DNA of 64,000 bases, taken from NCBI RefSeq assembly GCF_021155765.1, contig NC_060108.1:23275025-23339024 (forward strand), given 5' to 3'. The notes beneath the pieces are model-generated. The model saw only the letters and a program-made list of their open reading frames with translations. It ran no database searches and was not told where the DNA came from. Position 1 is the stretch's first letter. The number at the start of each line of letters is the position of its first letter. This DNA comes from Diprion similis. Its lineage: Eukaryota > Arthropoda > Insecta > Hymenoptera > Diprionidae. The translations under genes and the position numbers were made by a program. Positions 38,710 to 51,004 of this stretch are shown one piece after another.

Positions 38710-38829
38710 TGCCTGCATTTAGGCAACTCATTGTCAGAGCAGGTTCATACGTACATACGTATGTACGTCGATACTTCGAGAGAAACGTCGATCGGTATCG
38801 ATGTAATACCAAGTTGCCTAAATGCAGGC
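38710..38829. repeat. Near-perfect inverted repeat with 18-bp arms
   Basis: GCCTGCATTTAGGCAACT at 38711-38728 is exactly mirrored by AGTTGCCTAAATGCAGGC at 38812-38829, with an 83-base loop that itself contains the palindrome TACGTACATACGTATGTACG. It could be a miniature element or a structured RNA. No homology was recognised. Confidence 0.8.
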
Positions 38830-39244
38830 GGATTTATCTTGGGAGTAACAAATTTTTTTTTATTGACATTGTTTGCGAAATTTAATGTAATTTTTATTAG
38901 AGTACACGAAGCCCAATTACAATTTGTAATAGGTATGTACAGTGATGTTCTTTAATTGGTTCTCAGTGGGTTACTATTTTTTTTATTATGTATTTATTTA
39001 TTTATTTTTTTTTTTTTTGCCAATCAAAATCGAAACAAGCTTTCTTTATATGGATATTTTATGTGTCTGCCATCGACGTATCGTTTTCTTCTCCCGTCTC
39101 TGGCGTCCCTAGTCATTCATGGCACATAAAATTTCCTTAGAAAGGAAATTACTGGGTCCAGTTTTGATTGCAGAAAAATAGTTAGCCACTGAAAGAAGCC
39201 ATAAATGAACATTACACAGTAGTATTCGGCTAACTTGTTTTTGG

Positions 39245-39363
39245 TCCGAAACTAAACGCGAGTTCGATTCTATACGAATTATGTGACAATGACTGCGGTA
39301 CGAGGATTGGAAGTTGTTGTCACATAAGTCGTATGAGAATCGAAATCGCACTTTGTTTCGGAC
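39245..39363. repeat. Imperfect inverted repeat, about 45-bp arms
   Basis: The left arm at 39245-39289 (GTCCGAAAC to TATGTGACAA) pairs with the right arm at 39317-39363 (TTGTCACATAA to GTTTCGGAC). There are a few mismatches and about 27 bases of loop. The size resembles a pre-miRNA-like stem or a tiny MITE. Neither is demonstrated. Confidence 0.75.
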
Positions 39364-41604
39364 TTGAAACGAGTTTGAGGCCCGAAGGTTGAGGCGTTAA
39401 TGAATATTACTTATGTATGTACGTGTTCCGATAATACCGCACGACACACACTTTGTGCACATTTAATTATCCATTGTTGAATAGGTATAAGCGATTCTAT
39501 AATGTAGGCACAGAGACTGTCGAGTACTTTCCATAGAATATACGCATACATGATATATGCCTGATGTCTTGTGTAACTTATATATATATCGTGAATTGCG
39601 AATCTCGCACACACGTGTCGTTGCCTGCACGCGTGTAGTAATTGGCAGGCGGCTGGTTACACGCGTGTCGCGAGAGTTTCCAGGAGAGAAATGGAACGTG
39701 CCTGCAGTTTGATGCCCTCCGCTTCTCATCCTCGTCTCGTCGCTTTTCGCACGTCGTCGTACATATAAATGATTAACTTATTGTCCGTGGTTTGTATGAT
39801 ATTATATGGTTATCAGCTTCTGCGGTCGGCGTGAGTCGTAGGTGTGCATTTATACATAATAAATGTTCATCGATTTTTCTGCATGGTGCAGCGGTGCATC
39901 ATCGTGGAATTATATATTTTGAACCTTGATTTTCATTTATCAAATTCTTTTACAGTATATTATATGTATACATGTGCAATATAGATTTTATATACCTTCG
40001 CATATTGAGATGTTCATTATTTAAAACCAGTTTTGCAAATTATGTGCGAATTTTTTATTTTTTTTTTTTATTTTATACCCATGCACTGCACATCTATAGT
40101 CTCGAATAGGTTTTACAAAATTCAGTTTTAATAGCAATTTATTCCCGATTCAAAGATTGTATGTTTGATTGTTGCGTATAATAAATGTGTAATTGATAAT
40201 TCAAACGTTTTCGTACGATATAGAAAAAGTAAAATCGAGCGGCTACTGCTGTGCGAAAGTTGTTGAAACGAGTTCGCGTTACAGATTGAAATATGTATTA
40301 ATGCGATTCAATTAACAACGAGACTGAGTCCGGTTTTGTTGCCGGCAACCTTGATTGTCGCGAACAAGACGAGAAAAACCATGTTAAAAATAAAATATAC
40401 CAATATGTGGATATATAATATTTTATACTATTGTGCGAAGCTGGAAAGCATCTCCAGTTTCTCGCCGCTCATTATTATGCCATATAATTATTACGGTGTA
40501 CGTGAAAAATATCAAAGGTCTTGTGTTACTTTGGCAAGTTTGAAGTTGAGACTCGTTCGAGACTTTTTTTTTGCATTAATTTTGCACGATTTATGTTACA
40601 TGGGAAACCGAATATATGCAGCATAACGTATAACATGAATTTATTTCGTGCTTTTATTTTAATTCTGCGAATCGAAATGCTGTTGCATTATTATTATTTT
40701 TTTTTATTTTTTTTTTCGTGTCTTCAGCATATATTTATACATATGGGGCATTCAAGCTAAAAAAATTTTCAATGTACTCAAATTTTTTCAAAATTCTATT
40801 AGCCGACAACAAGATTCTCAATTTTTTCAGATTTCATCAATCAAACGGTTTCGGTTTATGAGTTTTTTTTTTACAAATCGCTTTTTTTTTCAAAATGGCG
40901 ATAATAAAAATTCTTTACGTCATCTGAGACGGTTTATTCATTCTTGTACGAAACATTGTGGAGTTTCGAATCTCAATTACTTGGAAAAAAAAAATCGGGC
41001 TAGATTAATTATGACATACTTGAAGAAAATTCATTTTCTTTTTTTTTTTTTTTATTCGTCGTTTACTTCAGGAAGAAAAAAAATTAAACTGTACTATATA
41101 ATATATATATATATATATATATATTATCTGTGTATAACGAGGTGTAAGGTGGACGGTTTCATATGTACCCACACAGGTATTTACTCGTATAACATGGCTG
41201 GACGGGATCGAAAAAAACCTTGGAATTATTTAGGCACCATGTACTAAATTGGTTGTAAAAACCGTAAACAAGTCGGGTGTCGATATACCTACTACTTCAT
41301 CGTGTAATGTTGTTTCGGGCAGCCGAGTTCCACGGCTCGACGAGTGTTTACCCTGTTTAGATGTGTCTATATATATATAAATATAAATAACTATATATAC
41401 ATATATATATATATATATATAAACGTAAGAAAAAAAAGGAGAAGAAAATCGCCGCGTTATTGCGAGTTATCGAAACTATAGCATAAAAGGATCCGCGATT
41501 GTTGAAAATTTTTTACTATTTTCTTTATTTTTGTCATCTTGTAGGTACGGATGAAAAATCACGCGTGTAACACGCTTCAGGTATAATCTGGATAGTATAT
41601 ATGC

Positions 41605-42354
41605 GAGGCGTTCAATTCCAAATCGACTTGGGTCTGAACCCTTATCATCGACGATTGTATTAGTTTTTGAGTACGGTGTAGAGTTTAAAAAAAAAATTGT
41701 CAGTTAGTGAGATTTGGATTTTTTGGACCACGGGTTTGATTTGTACTGCTTCCAAAAATGCATAAACTCAATTTTAGAATAAATAGCCCTAAGCGATTGG
41801 TTTCTAATTTTTCCCATGAATTCTTTGTTGACGAACAAAAATTTTGAGACCAAGGTAAAACTGGGCAAGTTTTTGTGGTTTGAACGTTACAGGCGAAACA
41901 TGTAATTGAAAATTGTGAAAAATCGGATTAAAATATAAATTTGAAAAATATAAATTTACATTTTATTCGTTTTTAATCACTTCTCGATTATCCGTTTCGC
42001 CTGTAGTTTCTAAATTAAAAGCACTTTTCAATTACATTCCTCGTCTCCCCTGTAACTTCTGAACCAAAAGCATCCGACTCATCAATTTTGGTCTAAAAAT
42101 TTTCGTTTCTCAACAAAGAACTCGCGAGAAAAATTCAAAGCCAATCAAGTTAAGCCAATCATTAAAAAAATTGAATTTTCGTCTTTCTCGAATGAGTCAG
42201 AATCAAACCTATGGTCCAATTAATCAGAAACTCACTAAAAGACGATTATTATTATTATTGTTATTATTATTATTTTAACACACCGTACTCAAAAATTGAT
42301 ACAATCGTCGACGGCAAGGATCAACCCAAATCGGTTTGTGGGGTGGAATACCTC
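41605..42354. mobile_element. About 750-bp fold-back/MITE-like palindromic element
   Basis: The outer left segment (ATCGACGATTGTATTAG, TTTTTGAGTACGGTGT) is mirrored on the right (ACACCGTACTCAAAAATTG, ATACAATCGTCGACGG). Inner blocks are mirrored too: TTTGTTGACGAACAAAAATTT against AAAATTTTCGTTTCTCAAC, and GGCGAAAC near 41890 against GTTTCGCC near 41995. The centre is about 41955-41980. The ends are GAGG...CCTC. There is no coding capacity. Confidence 0.75.
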
Positions 42355-42581
42355 ATACACACATTACGTACGTCACATAGGTATACACGAAGAGGAGGAA
42401 CATCACCGATAGCTCTAAACCTTAAAGCTATATATACAATATACATGTAAAAAAGCGTCTTGATGTTTCGATCTTCAAGTGTGTGTATGTGTGTTTGTGT
42501 TAGAACGTGGTGCGTCCGTCACGTGGTGGTGGGAGAGAGGCTGGCACAATCGACGAAGTGGCTCGCCCCCCCCCCCCCACA

Positions 42582-42634
<53 letters not shown>

Positions 42635-43100
42635 GCTCTCGCGTGTCTCGATTTACCAGCAGCCTCGGCGTGCGGCGGTGGTGAGGAAAGACATTTTACC
42701 GTCGTCGAGCAACACACACATACACACACGCACACACGTTCGCATCCATGCATGCATAGATACCTGTGGCAACGGCAGCGGCAGCAGCAGCAGCGGTAGA
42801 AGCTCGGCTTTCGTTCGAGTGCCTAGCGAGGAGAGTCTATCGCAGGCCGAGGAAGCGAGCGGTCGGCATTATCGTCTCGCGAGCAACGGCTCATCTGCAA
42901 TTGCGCAATAACGTAGAATTTATAACATTCGCGATGGGTTAAATCGCGTGGTAAATTTAATCTCGAACACCTTCGAACACCAGCCCCACGCCGCGACGTG
43001 GATACCAACTTTATAACTTTTTATTCACCTTTGTTGTTATTATTATTATTATTCGTGAAATTTTACCTCTTTCCAATCCCGACAAGCTTTGCACGCTTGT
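42355..43100 (+). promoter_or_regulatory. CT-repeat and CpG-rich candidate promoter/5' UTR of an alternative transcript
   Basis: A (CT)24 tract at 42585-42632 and C runs precede a segment (42640-43010) rich in CpG and CAG/CGG triplets, unlike the AT-rich surroundings. CT/GA arrays often mark GAGA-factor promoters in insects. It lies 3.4 kb upstream of the candidate alternative first coding exon at 46351, so it could be the promoter of that isoform. No transcription start motif is certain. Confidence 0.35.
42585..42632. repeat. (CT)24 microsatellite
   Basis: An uninterrupted CT array following a C-rich run. Confidence 0.9.
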
Positions 43101-45904
43101 CGTGTGCAGTGCAGTGCAGTGCATGGGATTAGTCAAATTTATTACAATATTATTAAAGTGTCCTGCGAATTATTACTTGTTTGTATACAACTCATACTGT
43201 TTCGAAAAATATTATAAAACTTGTGCCGGTTGTATTCGAACTTCTTTTTCTTTTTTGTAATAGAATTTTTATCACTGGAAAGTGGTTCGGGTATGAAATA
43301 CTTTTGTAACGTTTCACAACGTCGCAATTTGTTCGGATATCTATCTTCCGTAGTTTTACTTCGTTTGTATATCCTTGTGGGTTTACACGTATGTTTCGAA
43401 CATTTTTTCTAGTCGCTAATTTTTCCCGTTTTCCTTCTTCTTCTTATTATTCTTCTTATTCGGTGTTACTTAAATTCGAATATTTACGCGAAGTGAATCG
43501 CGATATATCGTTGAGTGAAAATAACCCTCAGGAACTTTAATACCGTTTACAGTGGCTGGTTTAAATATTGTGCGGGAGTTTTCTTGTCGACGGAAATATA
43601 CCGATACAGGTATATATGTACACATATATACATGATCTATGATCGGAAAGCTTTTAGTGATTAAGATCGAGGAATCAAAGTACAGTTATATTATATTACT
43701 GCACGTTATGTACGAAGAAAAATACACACCGATACGAATCAGTGTCCTAAAGGATTTCGCAAACTGAGATTGCAGGAGTAATATTACGGACGTGTAATAG
43801 TTTGGGACAGTTTCGATGCTACACGTGGTCGATACTGCAAGACAAGCTTTCAATTCCGAGGAAAGACAATTTTATCAAGAGGATCAGGATATCGTCGGGG
43901 AAATGAAAATCGACGTTCTTTAATTGAACGGTGGATTATTTAACGTGAAAGAAAATAGTTAATAAATAATTGGAGTTGAATTATATAATTTTGAAATTGT
44001 ATAAGTCTTGTGTATCCTGGAGTAGAAAGGCAATGACACAAGCAACGACGGAGAACGAGGAACGAGGAAATAGTAGAAAAATTATACCTGCGGTAGTAAT
44101 GATATAATGATACTTAAACCGAGCGAATCTATCGTTGAAAGAAAACTGTCTTTTGTAAATCGGTTCAATTAATATTACGATTCATTCGTCTCTGTCTTGT
44201 CGATATCTTATTTCATGTAATTACAATAAACTATACGAATGATGTTTGAAAGGAGAGAAAAGTATTGCAAATAAAGATGATTACATTGATACTTACATAT
44301 ATGTATATCGAAACACGAAAAAGTGATATATAGATTAACGAGAAAAATTTAAAAAAAAACCATACTTTACCTGAGCGTATACTAGATATATGTATACGTG
44401 AAAACAAAAGCACAAGAAAGAAAAAGGAAACGAAACTGCAAAACAAGTACCTTAAAACTACCAAAACTTAATACACATATATATATATATATATATTTTA
44501 TTATATCTGTAATCGAATAGAAAGATATAATACGAAAATACAATATCCGTGCAATATTTGTTTATATATATGCACACAAACACATACACACACATACACA
44601 CACACCTTATGCACATACGTAAATCTCTACGTACGTACTTTGAAAATTGATCAAAGTGTGTAAATGTAATCGAAATGCGAGATGAAAGTTCGCTCGCTTA
44701 TATTTCGAGCGATGTTTAGAAACTGAAGAGAGAGAGAAAAAAAAAAAAAAAAAAAAACAACAACAACACAAACAAGAATAACGAAAATCCGAGCGAAAAT
44801 CTACGCTTGAGATTTGACGCCTGGCGCCGAATGAATGAGTTGCGTCGTGCAGCAGCGGCAACAAGTTACAACTACACACATGCGTATGCATTCATCGACT
44901 CTCTGCCCCGGCACGCATTTGTTAGATATATTTTTGTTGCGTGTGAATGTACGTGAAATACGTAACATGGTTAAATCGGCGACGACGAAGCTTTGATACG
45001 TAACATACATGCACGCATGTATATAGAGATCAGCGATATTGTGCATTACATATATATATATATTATATTTGGAATGAGACAGTGAAAACAAAACAAAAAA
45101 AAAAGAACGGAAGAAATTGCGTTAGATTGCGATTTCGTGTTATTGTGTAGAATTGTGCGAATCTGTGATGACGATGATACATTTCGTTGTTGTTGTTGTT
45201 GTTTTGGAGTTTTGCGATGGACAAACAGATGGACAGATAAGCGGATCAGCAGTCGTACGAAATATATAATTGATACGCTATATGGATAATATAATATCGA
45301 GTCCGAGGAGCGAGAGAGAGATAGATAGAGAGAGAGAGAGAGAGAGAAGCTGTTAATTGAAATTCTTAAACGACTATAAGCAAGCTCTATTATATATCTT
45401 GCCTACATGATGTTTTTATAGTTGGTAGTTAAACGCGCGCCACTAGAGTCTTATAAGACTTTATTCACGAAACGTCTCTTCACCAGGGAAGACTGATTGT
45501 GAGATATACTGACTTGTCGCATAAAACGTTGAACTTTATTAATATCTATTATACTTGATAATCGTCGTGCAGAGACGGTGTAAAAGTTAGTTTTTTTTCC
45601 AGAGTGAGAAAAATACCTATAATATATACAAATACGCACATTTACGTTGTCTATATAATACGCACGTGCTGTTTAATAATAATAATAATAATAATAATAA
45701 TTGATTGATTGATTTTATTTTCTCCTTCAAATACGCGCTGGACGCGTTTGGCAGTGTAAATTATATTTTATTCACTCGCATCTGTACAGTGATTATATTT
45801 TACGTAATATATTTTACAACCAAAATTCAAAACCCTCGATTTTCTATTAAAACACTCGGTGCGTGATTGACGTGGAAGAGAGAAGATAAGAAAAAAATAT
45901 ATAG

Positions 45905-45943
<39 letters not shown>

Positions 45944-46350
45944 ACGAGAAAAAAACATGTAATTATATTTAACGTATAGGTGAACTAAACCCAATAAAAA
46001 TACCTACAATTTTTCCGAGTGCTTGTGTAAAAGAGTGATAAGAAGTAGAAGAATAAGAAAACGGAAACAGAAACAAAACCAGTGATAAACAAGCTAAATT
46101 ATAATAAAAGTGTTGTACGCTTCGTATAAAACTACAAAACTACAAAAAAAAAAAAAAAAAAAACAAAAACAAAAACAAACAAATAAAAACACAGGAACGT
46201 ATAAAATAAAGTAAAAATAAATAGTTAAATAAAAAAGACGTGGGAGAGATTTATCGAACGATTGACATTGGCACATGTTTCATTCTTATAATAGGTATAC
46301 CTTCGATCTCAAGGCTCGAGTATAAGTGTTTCGGGAATAAGGTGTTTTGA
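43101..46350 (+). other. Non-coding; possible long 5' UTR or intron
   Basis: AT-rich sequence with numerous TA, GA and AAT microsatellites (for example 45307-45347, 45678-45701, 45908-45938) and a poly-A/CAAAAA tract near 46142-46170. GTGCA repeats occur at about 43106-43123. No exon was supported. Confidence 0.4.
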
Positions 46351-46382
46351 ATGACCTTTCTACTCTGCGGTTTCGTCTTCAA

Positions 46383-46414
<32 letters not shown>

Positions 46415-46747
46415 TTTTGTTCGCTAGCGATAAGAAGCGAGCGAGAAATAAAGATAGAAAAGAAAACCAAATGCCAGTCGCGTCGGAAGACTGGGTTTTG
46501 CACCCTCCTCCTAAAATCAGCAGTTCTATCACCACGGTCAAGGGTGGTACCATACAGAGTACAACCACCGCCTGGATGTCGCCGTACGCCTGTAGGAACA
46601 ACGATTCGCACAACGATAAAACCACGGGCAACAACAACAACAACGGCGTTATGATCCTCGAGGGCTGCAGACCACCGGCAGCAACCACGGCCAGGAGATT
46701 TCTCAAGTGGTTCAGTCGCCTTGGACAACCGCCCAACGGTAAATCAG
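46351..46747 (+). CDS. Candidate alternative first coding exon of an unrecognised gene (isoform 2 N-terminus)
   Basis: The ATG is immediately preceded by an in-frame TGA (46348-46350). The frame stays open for 132 codons to a donor TCAG|GTACAA (GT at 46748). The product begins with a hydrophobic stretch, has ten Ser encoded by a pure TCG repeat, and then a basic segment. A second possible start (KENQMPVASEDW) is followed by an Asn/Thr-rich part and by RRFLKWFSRLGQPPNGKS, a basic-aromatic motif that looks constrained. The exon ends in phase 1, the same as the exon at 20347-20489 and compatible with 61590. Composition is clearly coding-like compared with the flanks. The protein family is not recognised. 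Confidence 0.55.
46384..46413 (+). repeat. (TCG)10 triplet repeat encoding poly-Ser
   Basis: Ten pure TCG units lie in the candidate coding exon at 46351. Being uninterrupted, the tract is likely to vary in length. Confidence 0.9.
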
Positions 46748-46786
46748 GTACAAATCGTCTTAAGCCTGCATTCAAGCGATTTCATA

Positions 46787-46820
<34 letters not shown>

Positions 46821-46964
46821 CTTTATTTTGGAAATTTATGAACTAGCGAATCAAACGTACGACGCCCACTCGCCCCGCCCCTTCCACCCTCCTTCGCCGC
46901 TAGATTTCTTTCAAATAAATAAATATAAATAATTGAATGAATAGTCTCTTATCTCGACGCTAAT
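46748..46964 (+). other. Start of intron with CT-rich repeat
   Basis: Imperfect CTCTCTAT repeats at about 46785-46822 follow the donor closely. No exon was seen. Confidence 0.5.
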
Positions 46965-47245
46965 CCTTTGAGTCACACGTTATTCTGCTGAGTCAATTTT
47001 TATAACGAGATAGTTATCTATGGTTTTGATGGACGCGGAAACGAATTTGAAATCGGATTTGAAAAAAAATTTAATACGGGGGATTCAATGCGGTGGACGG
47101 AAGTTTCGAATTTTATCGAATTCGGTAGGAAAAAAGTGTTGTGTGCAGGGATTTTTGGGGTCGTTGATTGGATTAGATATATATACTGAATTTTCAAAAT
47201 ATGATTACAGATTCGTAATTAGCGACGTTAAAAGTTTGCCATTTC
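46965..47245. mobile_element. Repeat copy B, related to the element at 36455
   Basis: It shares GAGTCACAC, TTTTATAAC.AGATAGT, the CGGTGGACG block and TCG.TGATTGGATT with the left half of the 36455 element, plus CAGA.TCGTAAT with its right part. It appears partly decayed or internally deleted. Confidence 0.65.
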
Positions 47246-50200
47246 AAAATACACACGTTTTTACTACAATTTTTAATATATATTTCGTCGTAGGAGAAAT
47301 TTTTTTGCAAAAAAGTCTTTTACTTATTAATAAAAGTCTACTACTTTTACTAATATTTTTTATCAAGTAGTAGCATTAATGCTGATTGATTTTTTACACT
47401 TGTAGAGTTTTTGAAAATACTTAGTCCAACCACGTCGGAATATACATCATATATTATGTATATTGAAAGTTGGGTAAAAATTTATTTATTTATTTTAAAT
47501 CAATATTATTGAAATTCCAAGTCTCTGAAAAATTTTGAAAAAGTTCCAAAAACAAAGAGAATCAACCTAATAATGGTCAAGGGATACCTTTAAAAAGAAA
47601 AAGAAAAATTTTATTTGATTTTGTTAATGCTGTATTAACTATTTACTAAATTACAATTAATCCTAAAGCTGCAAAGTAACGACTTTTTCCATACACGTTC
47701 ATCACAATAACGTTGCAGACTTCAGCCTGATTTAGATTTAACGTCGGCAATCATTCTTTCGACAATTTTATTCAATCAAGTTGCGTAATATCTTCTTACG
47801 CCGAGCGTTGACTTCAATCAAGTGTACAATCATCGTGACTTTCTCAATATTTGCAACTCTCATTAATTCTTTGATCGATGAGACTTTTTAAGAATCTGCA
47901 TCTCAGTTTATACACCTGCATACGATTCGCTGTTAGCTAATTTCTTTCTTTCTTTCTTTTTCTTTTTCTTTTTCTTTTTCGATCCAAGCCCTATTTTTCT
48001 TTTTGCTTTTGTATTTTGTGTTCTGTTTTCTGTGCACAACGGTCATCACCACAAGCCACCAAAAAATTCATACCCATTCAATATCGAAACTCTGCACAAA
48101 TTTATATCTCATATAATATCTTATATATGTATTATAAATAAAAAAGGGATGAAAAAAATTGAAAAAGAAAGTAACGCGTGTGCGTAGTAATTAACGATGA
48201 AGGTATACGATGAAGATTAGTGAACGATAGCTGGTGTATTAATATAACTAAGGTCGATCGACCGGGTGAACGACGACGCGACGCATCGTTCGTTGGTTTG
48301 TTCTTCGGTGGTGCCGAAGAGGATTATTCATTGTGAAAATACGCCTCGCGAATAATACTTTGCACGTAAAGCCAGGCGGATTGCTGTTTCTGCAGGAATC
48401 ACGTGAGTTTTGACGTGTGGTCAGGTGTTACAACGTTCGCGACAACGATACTGTTATTAATATTGTTATTATTATTATTACAAGCACATTCATATGCATT
48501 TTGTTTCTTTTTATTTTGCAATGGCTTCTGTAACTTTATACTTTATACCGTACGTACGGTATTTTATGGCCAATTTGTTTTATAACTATAATAGTTGTAA
48601 AAATTTTTCGATCGATTTCCACCAAACGATTAAATTTATACATAGTTTTCTTTTTGTTTTTTATTTTTTTTTTTTTCGCGCGTAAATTATGATCATACGT
48701 GGACGTTGTTGATATTAGAAAAAGTATAAATAACAAAGAAAGAGAGAAAGTAGGAATTGAATTTACTTTCTGTATAAATCATAATAATAATAATAATATC
48801 GTTATGAAAAAAATTATCGATCGTAAAGACCAAACTTCGAGAATCGCGGTTTGGTCAAATCTGGACACGATATCGAATTCTTTTACGCACACACATATCT
48901 GCCTCTCTGTCAATCAAACTTATTATATATACACGAGATAGCTTATCCCGGTGATGTTGAAGTAGCAACCCAGATAACCCAGTTCCTTATGAATGCCAGA
49001 TGGCAATTTTATTCTTTCTGTGTCTTTTTTTTTGTCCTCTTCTTCCTCCATTCAATCGAACCGTAAACGTACAAGTGTAAGTAAGGAAAATAATTTTCAG
49101 GAATTTTCTTTTTGTTGTTCTTTTCTTTTTCACGGTAATATCTAAGGAAAAGCATTTTTTTGATCCGCTGTACAGTTGTACCAGGTTGAAATTAATAACG
49201 TTACCGTATCGAAACATTTGTAAAAAAAAAAAAGAAACAGAACTTTCTTAATTTTACAATGATTTTTAATGAACAAAGTTATCGAAAAATGAATCTGTTT
49301 TATTTCATTTATACGGCTTCATGATCTTCAGGCAATTACAAAATCGTAAAATCGTTTCGATAACGTCACCAAACTTCAATACGATTGTATAGTTAATTTC
49401 TTCCGTCGTCTCCGTCGAGACGTTGAAAGGGTTGATCGAGTAAAAGAACAAACTGCGGAGAAACAGGGAGGAAATAAGACTGAGAAACTAAAGTAGATCA
49501 TCCACTTGCCTCGGATGAAGAGTCTCGCCAAGAGTTTTCCAACGTTCCCCCACCCCCCCACCCCCACCCCCTCAACTTTTGACGACGTCACGAAACCGGG
49601 AACGATCCTTTTCGGGAAGGGCTCTCGTCGTAGCTCGCGAAGCCGAACCCGTCGCTCCTGCAGGATCAGCTGTTCGTTGTTCCACCGTTCTCGGAAACGC
49701 TTACCTGGCGCCTTCTTTCACCGAAGGCCCTCGGCATCCCTCTTCTATAGGTATAGACGTCGCCTCCCGGTCCCGGTCCTTTTAAACTCCCCCCCCCCCC
49801 CCCCCCCCCCCCTGCCATTCCCTCTCTTTCACGTATTCCCTGACATTATTATACCCGTATACATTCACACATCGGAAGGCGTTCCCGCAACTCTGGAAAC
49901 TTTTTTTTACTCTCTACTCTTGGGAAATTTTTTAGAACAGATGTTGGAACGGTCGTGAATCATGAGGCTGATTGTTTGTTAGGTTACGAAATTTGACGAA
50001 ATTTCAGGGATAGATAAGGATTATTACGCAATTTTAGTATGAATTTTTAAAAGTTGAATTTATAATGATTTAATGAATCTTTTAAAGGCGTGGAGTAACG
50101 ATTTTTTCTACATGAACATAAATCGTTACACTTGTGCTATTTTCGCGATCATCGCTGAGTTTTTGCGAAGGTTTTTTTTGAATAGAATTATCGATAAAAG

Positions 50201-50740
50201 ATTGAAAATGTAAACGTACTCCACGTATGCAAATCTAGTCTCTGATTTGAACGCGAATGGTGATGATGAAAGAATTTAACGTCGGTAATACCTACCTGAT
50301 TTTGAAACGTCGAGAATCTCAGGACAGCGAACTACTTTCCAACCGTGTTTTAGAAGTGAGGAAAATTTCTTGTAATCTAATTGTAGGGCACATATGGCCG
50401 TATTTTACATTTGTGTGCTCAAACCAAGTCTCCGTTATCTTACTGCATGTGGTGCACTACGCAGGATTGTAGTATCTACCGTGTATCGTTATACTGCCAC
50501 AACCCGTTCCTTATCTCTTAGCATCCTCCGTCTCGCGACACATAACAATGTGTAATTCATGTATAGAAGTCAACTACACTGTGCGACTCTAAAGTCTGCC
50601 GAGATTAATGCAGGAAGCTCTGATCCAACTCTTGACTCGTTTTTTTCTTTTTCACTCTCTTTTTTAGTTCAATTTTATTTTTTTATGTAGTATAATAAAC
50701 TATTCCATTCTCTTTCTCTCCTTCTTTCTCTTCGTTCTTA
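47246..50740 (+). other. Non-coding putative intron
   Basis: It contains CTTT repeats (47942-47980). A CpG-containing patch at 48240-48402 ends in a donor-like CAC|GTGAGT. A CpG-rich block at 49580-49790 carries a perfect minus-strand donor (CAG|GTAAGC, exon side 49705) and is followed by 24 C. None of these is supported as a gene. Confidence 0.35.
49789..49812. repeat. Poly-C tract (24 bp)
   Basis: Homopolymer C run next to the CpG-rich block at 49.6-49.8 kb. Confidence 0.9.
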
Positions 50741-51004
50741 AAGCCAAAAAAAGGTTCTGGCTAAAGATGAACGTTATACCTTATGTGGAAGATCACGTTC
50801 AGTTGATTTTTCACTTTTATACACAATTTATTGAGAATCGTGAATGATTTTTTTCTTTATTGCTTAAAGAAATTATCATATCGATTTTTACATCACCAGG
50901 AAGATCCAGTCTTGCGATATTAAGTCTCCAGTTATTCCACATAACGTAGAACGCTCATCTTATTTTTTACAGAATCTTTCTTTCAATCTAAACAAACTTT
51001 TTAA
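50741..51004. mobile_element. Long-TIR MITE, copy B (inverted relative to 18945)
   Basis: The arms 50750-50800 (GGTTCTGGCTAAAGATGAACG) and 50940-51000 (ACGCTCATCTTATTTTTTAC) are imperfect inverted repeats. The reverse complement of the interior matches 19258-19375. The shorter form (about 264 bp) may be close to the family's full length. Confidence 0.7.

Larger units (their letters stand above)
36851..41604 (+). other. Non-coding putative intron
   Basis: It contains poly-A (37510-37540), a TA microsatellite (38471-38512) and two hairpins listed separately. Further TA tracts lie near 41097-41124 and 41366-41420. No exon was supported. Confidence 0.4.

Noticed and set aside
42479..42911. Open frames of 74-134 codons across the CT array
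   Set aside because: They consist of Ser-Leu, Thr-His and Arg-Glu repeats from dinucleotide arrays on both strands. The region is better viewed as a promoter or UTR.
46251..46775. 174-codon antisense open frame
   Set aside because: It is the shadow of the candidate exon at 46351-46747, with poly-Asp and Arg runs from the TCG repeat. The plus strand has the donor and the matching phase.
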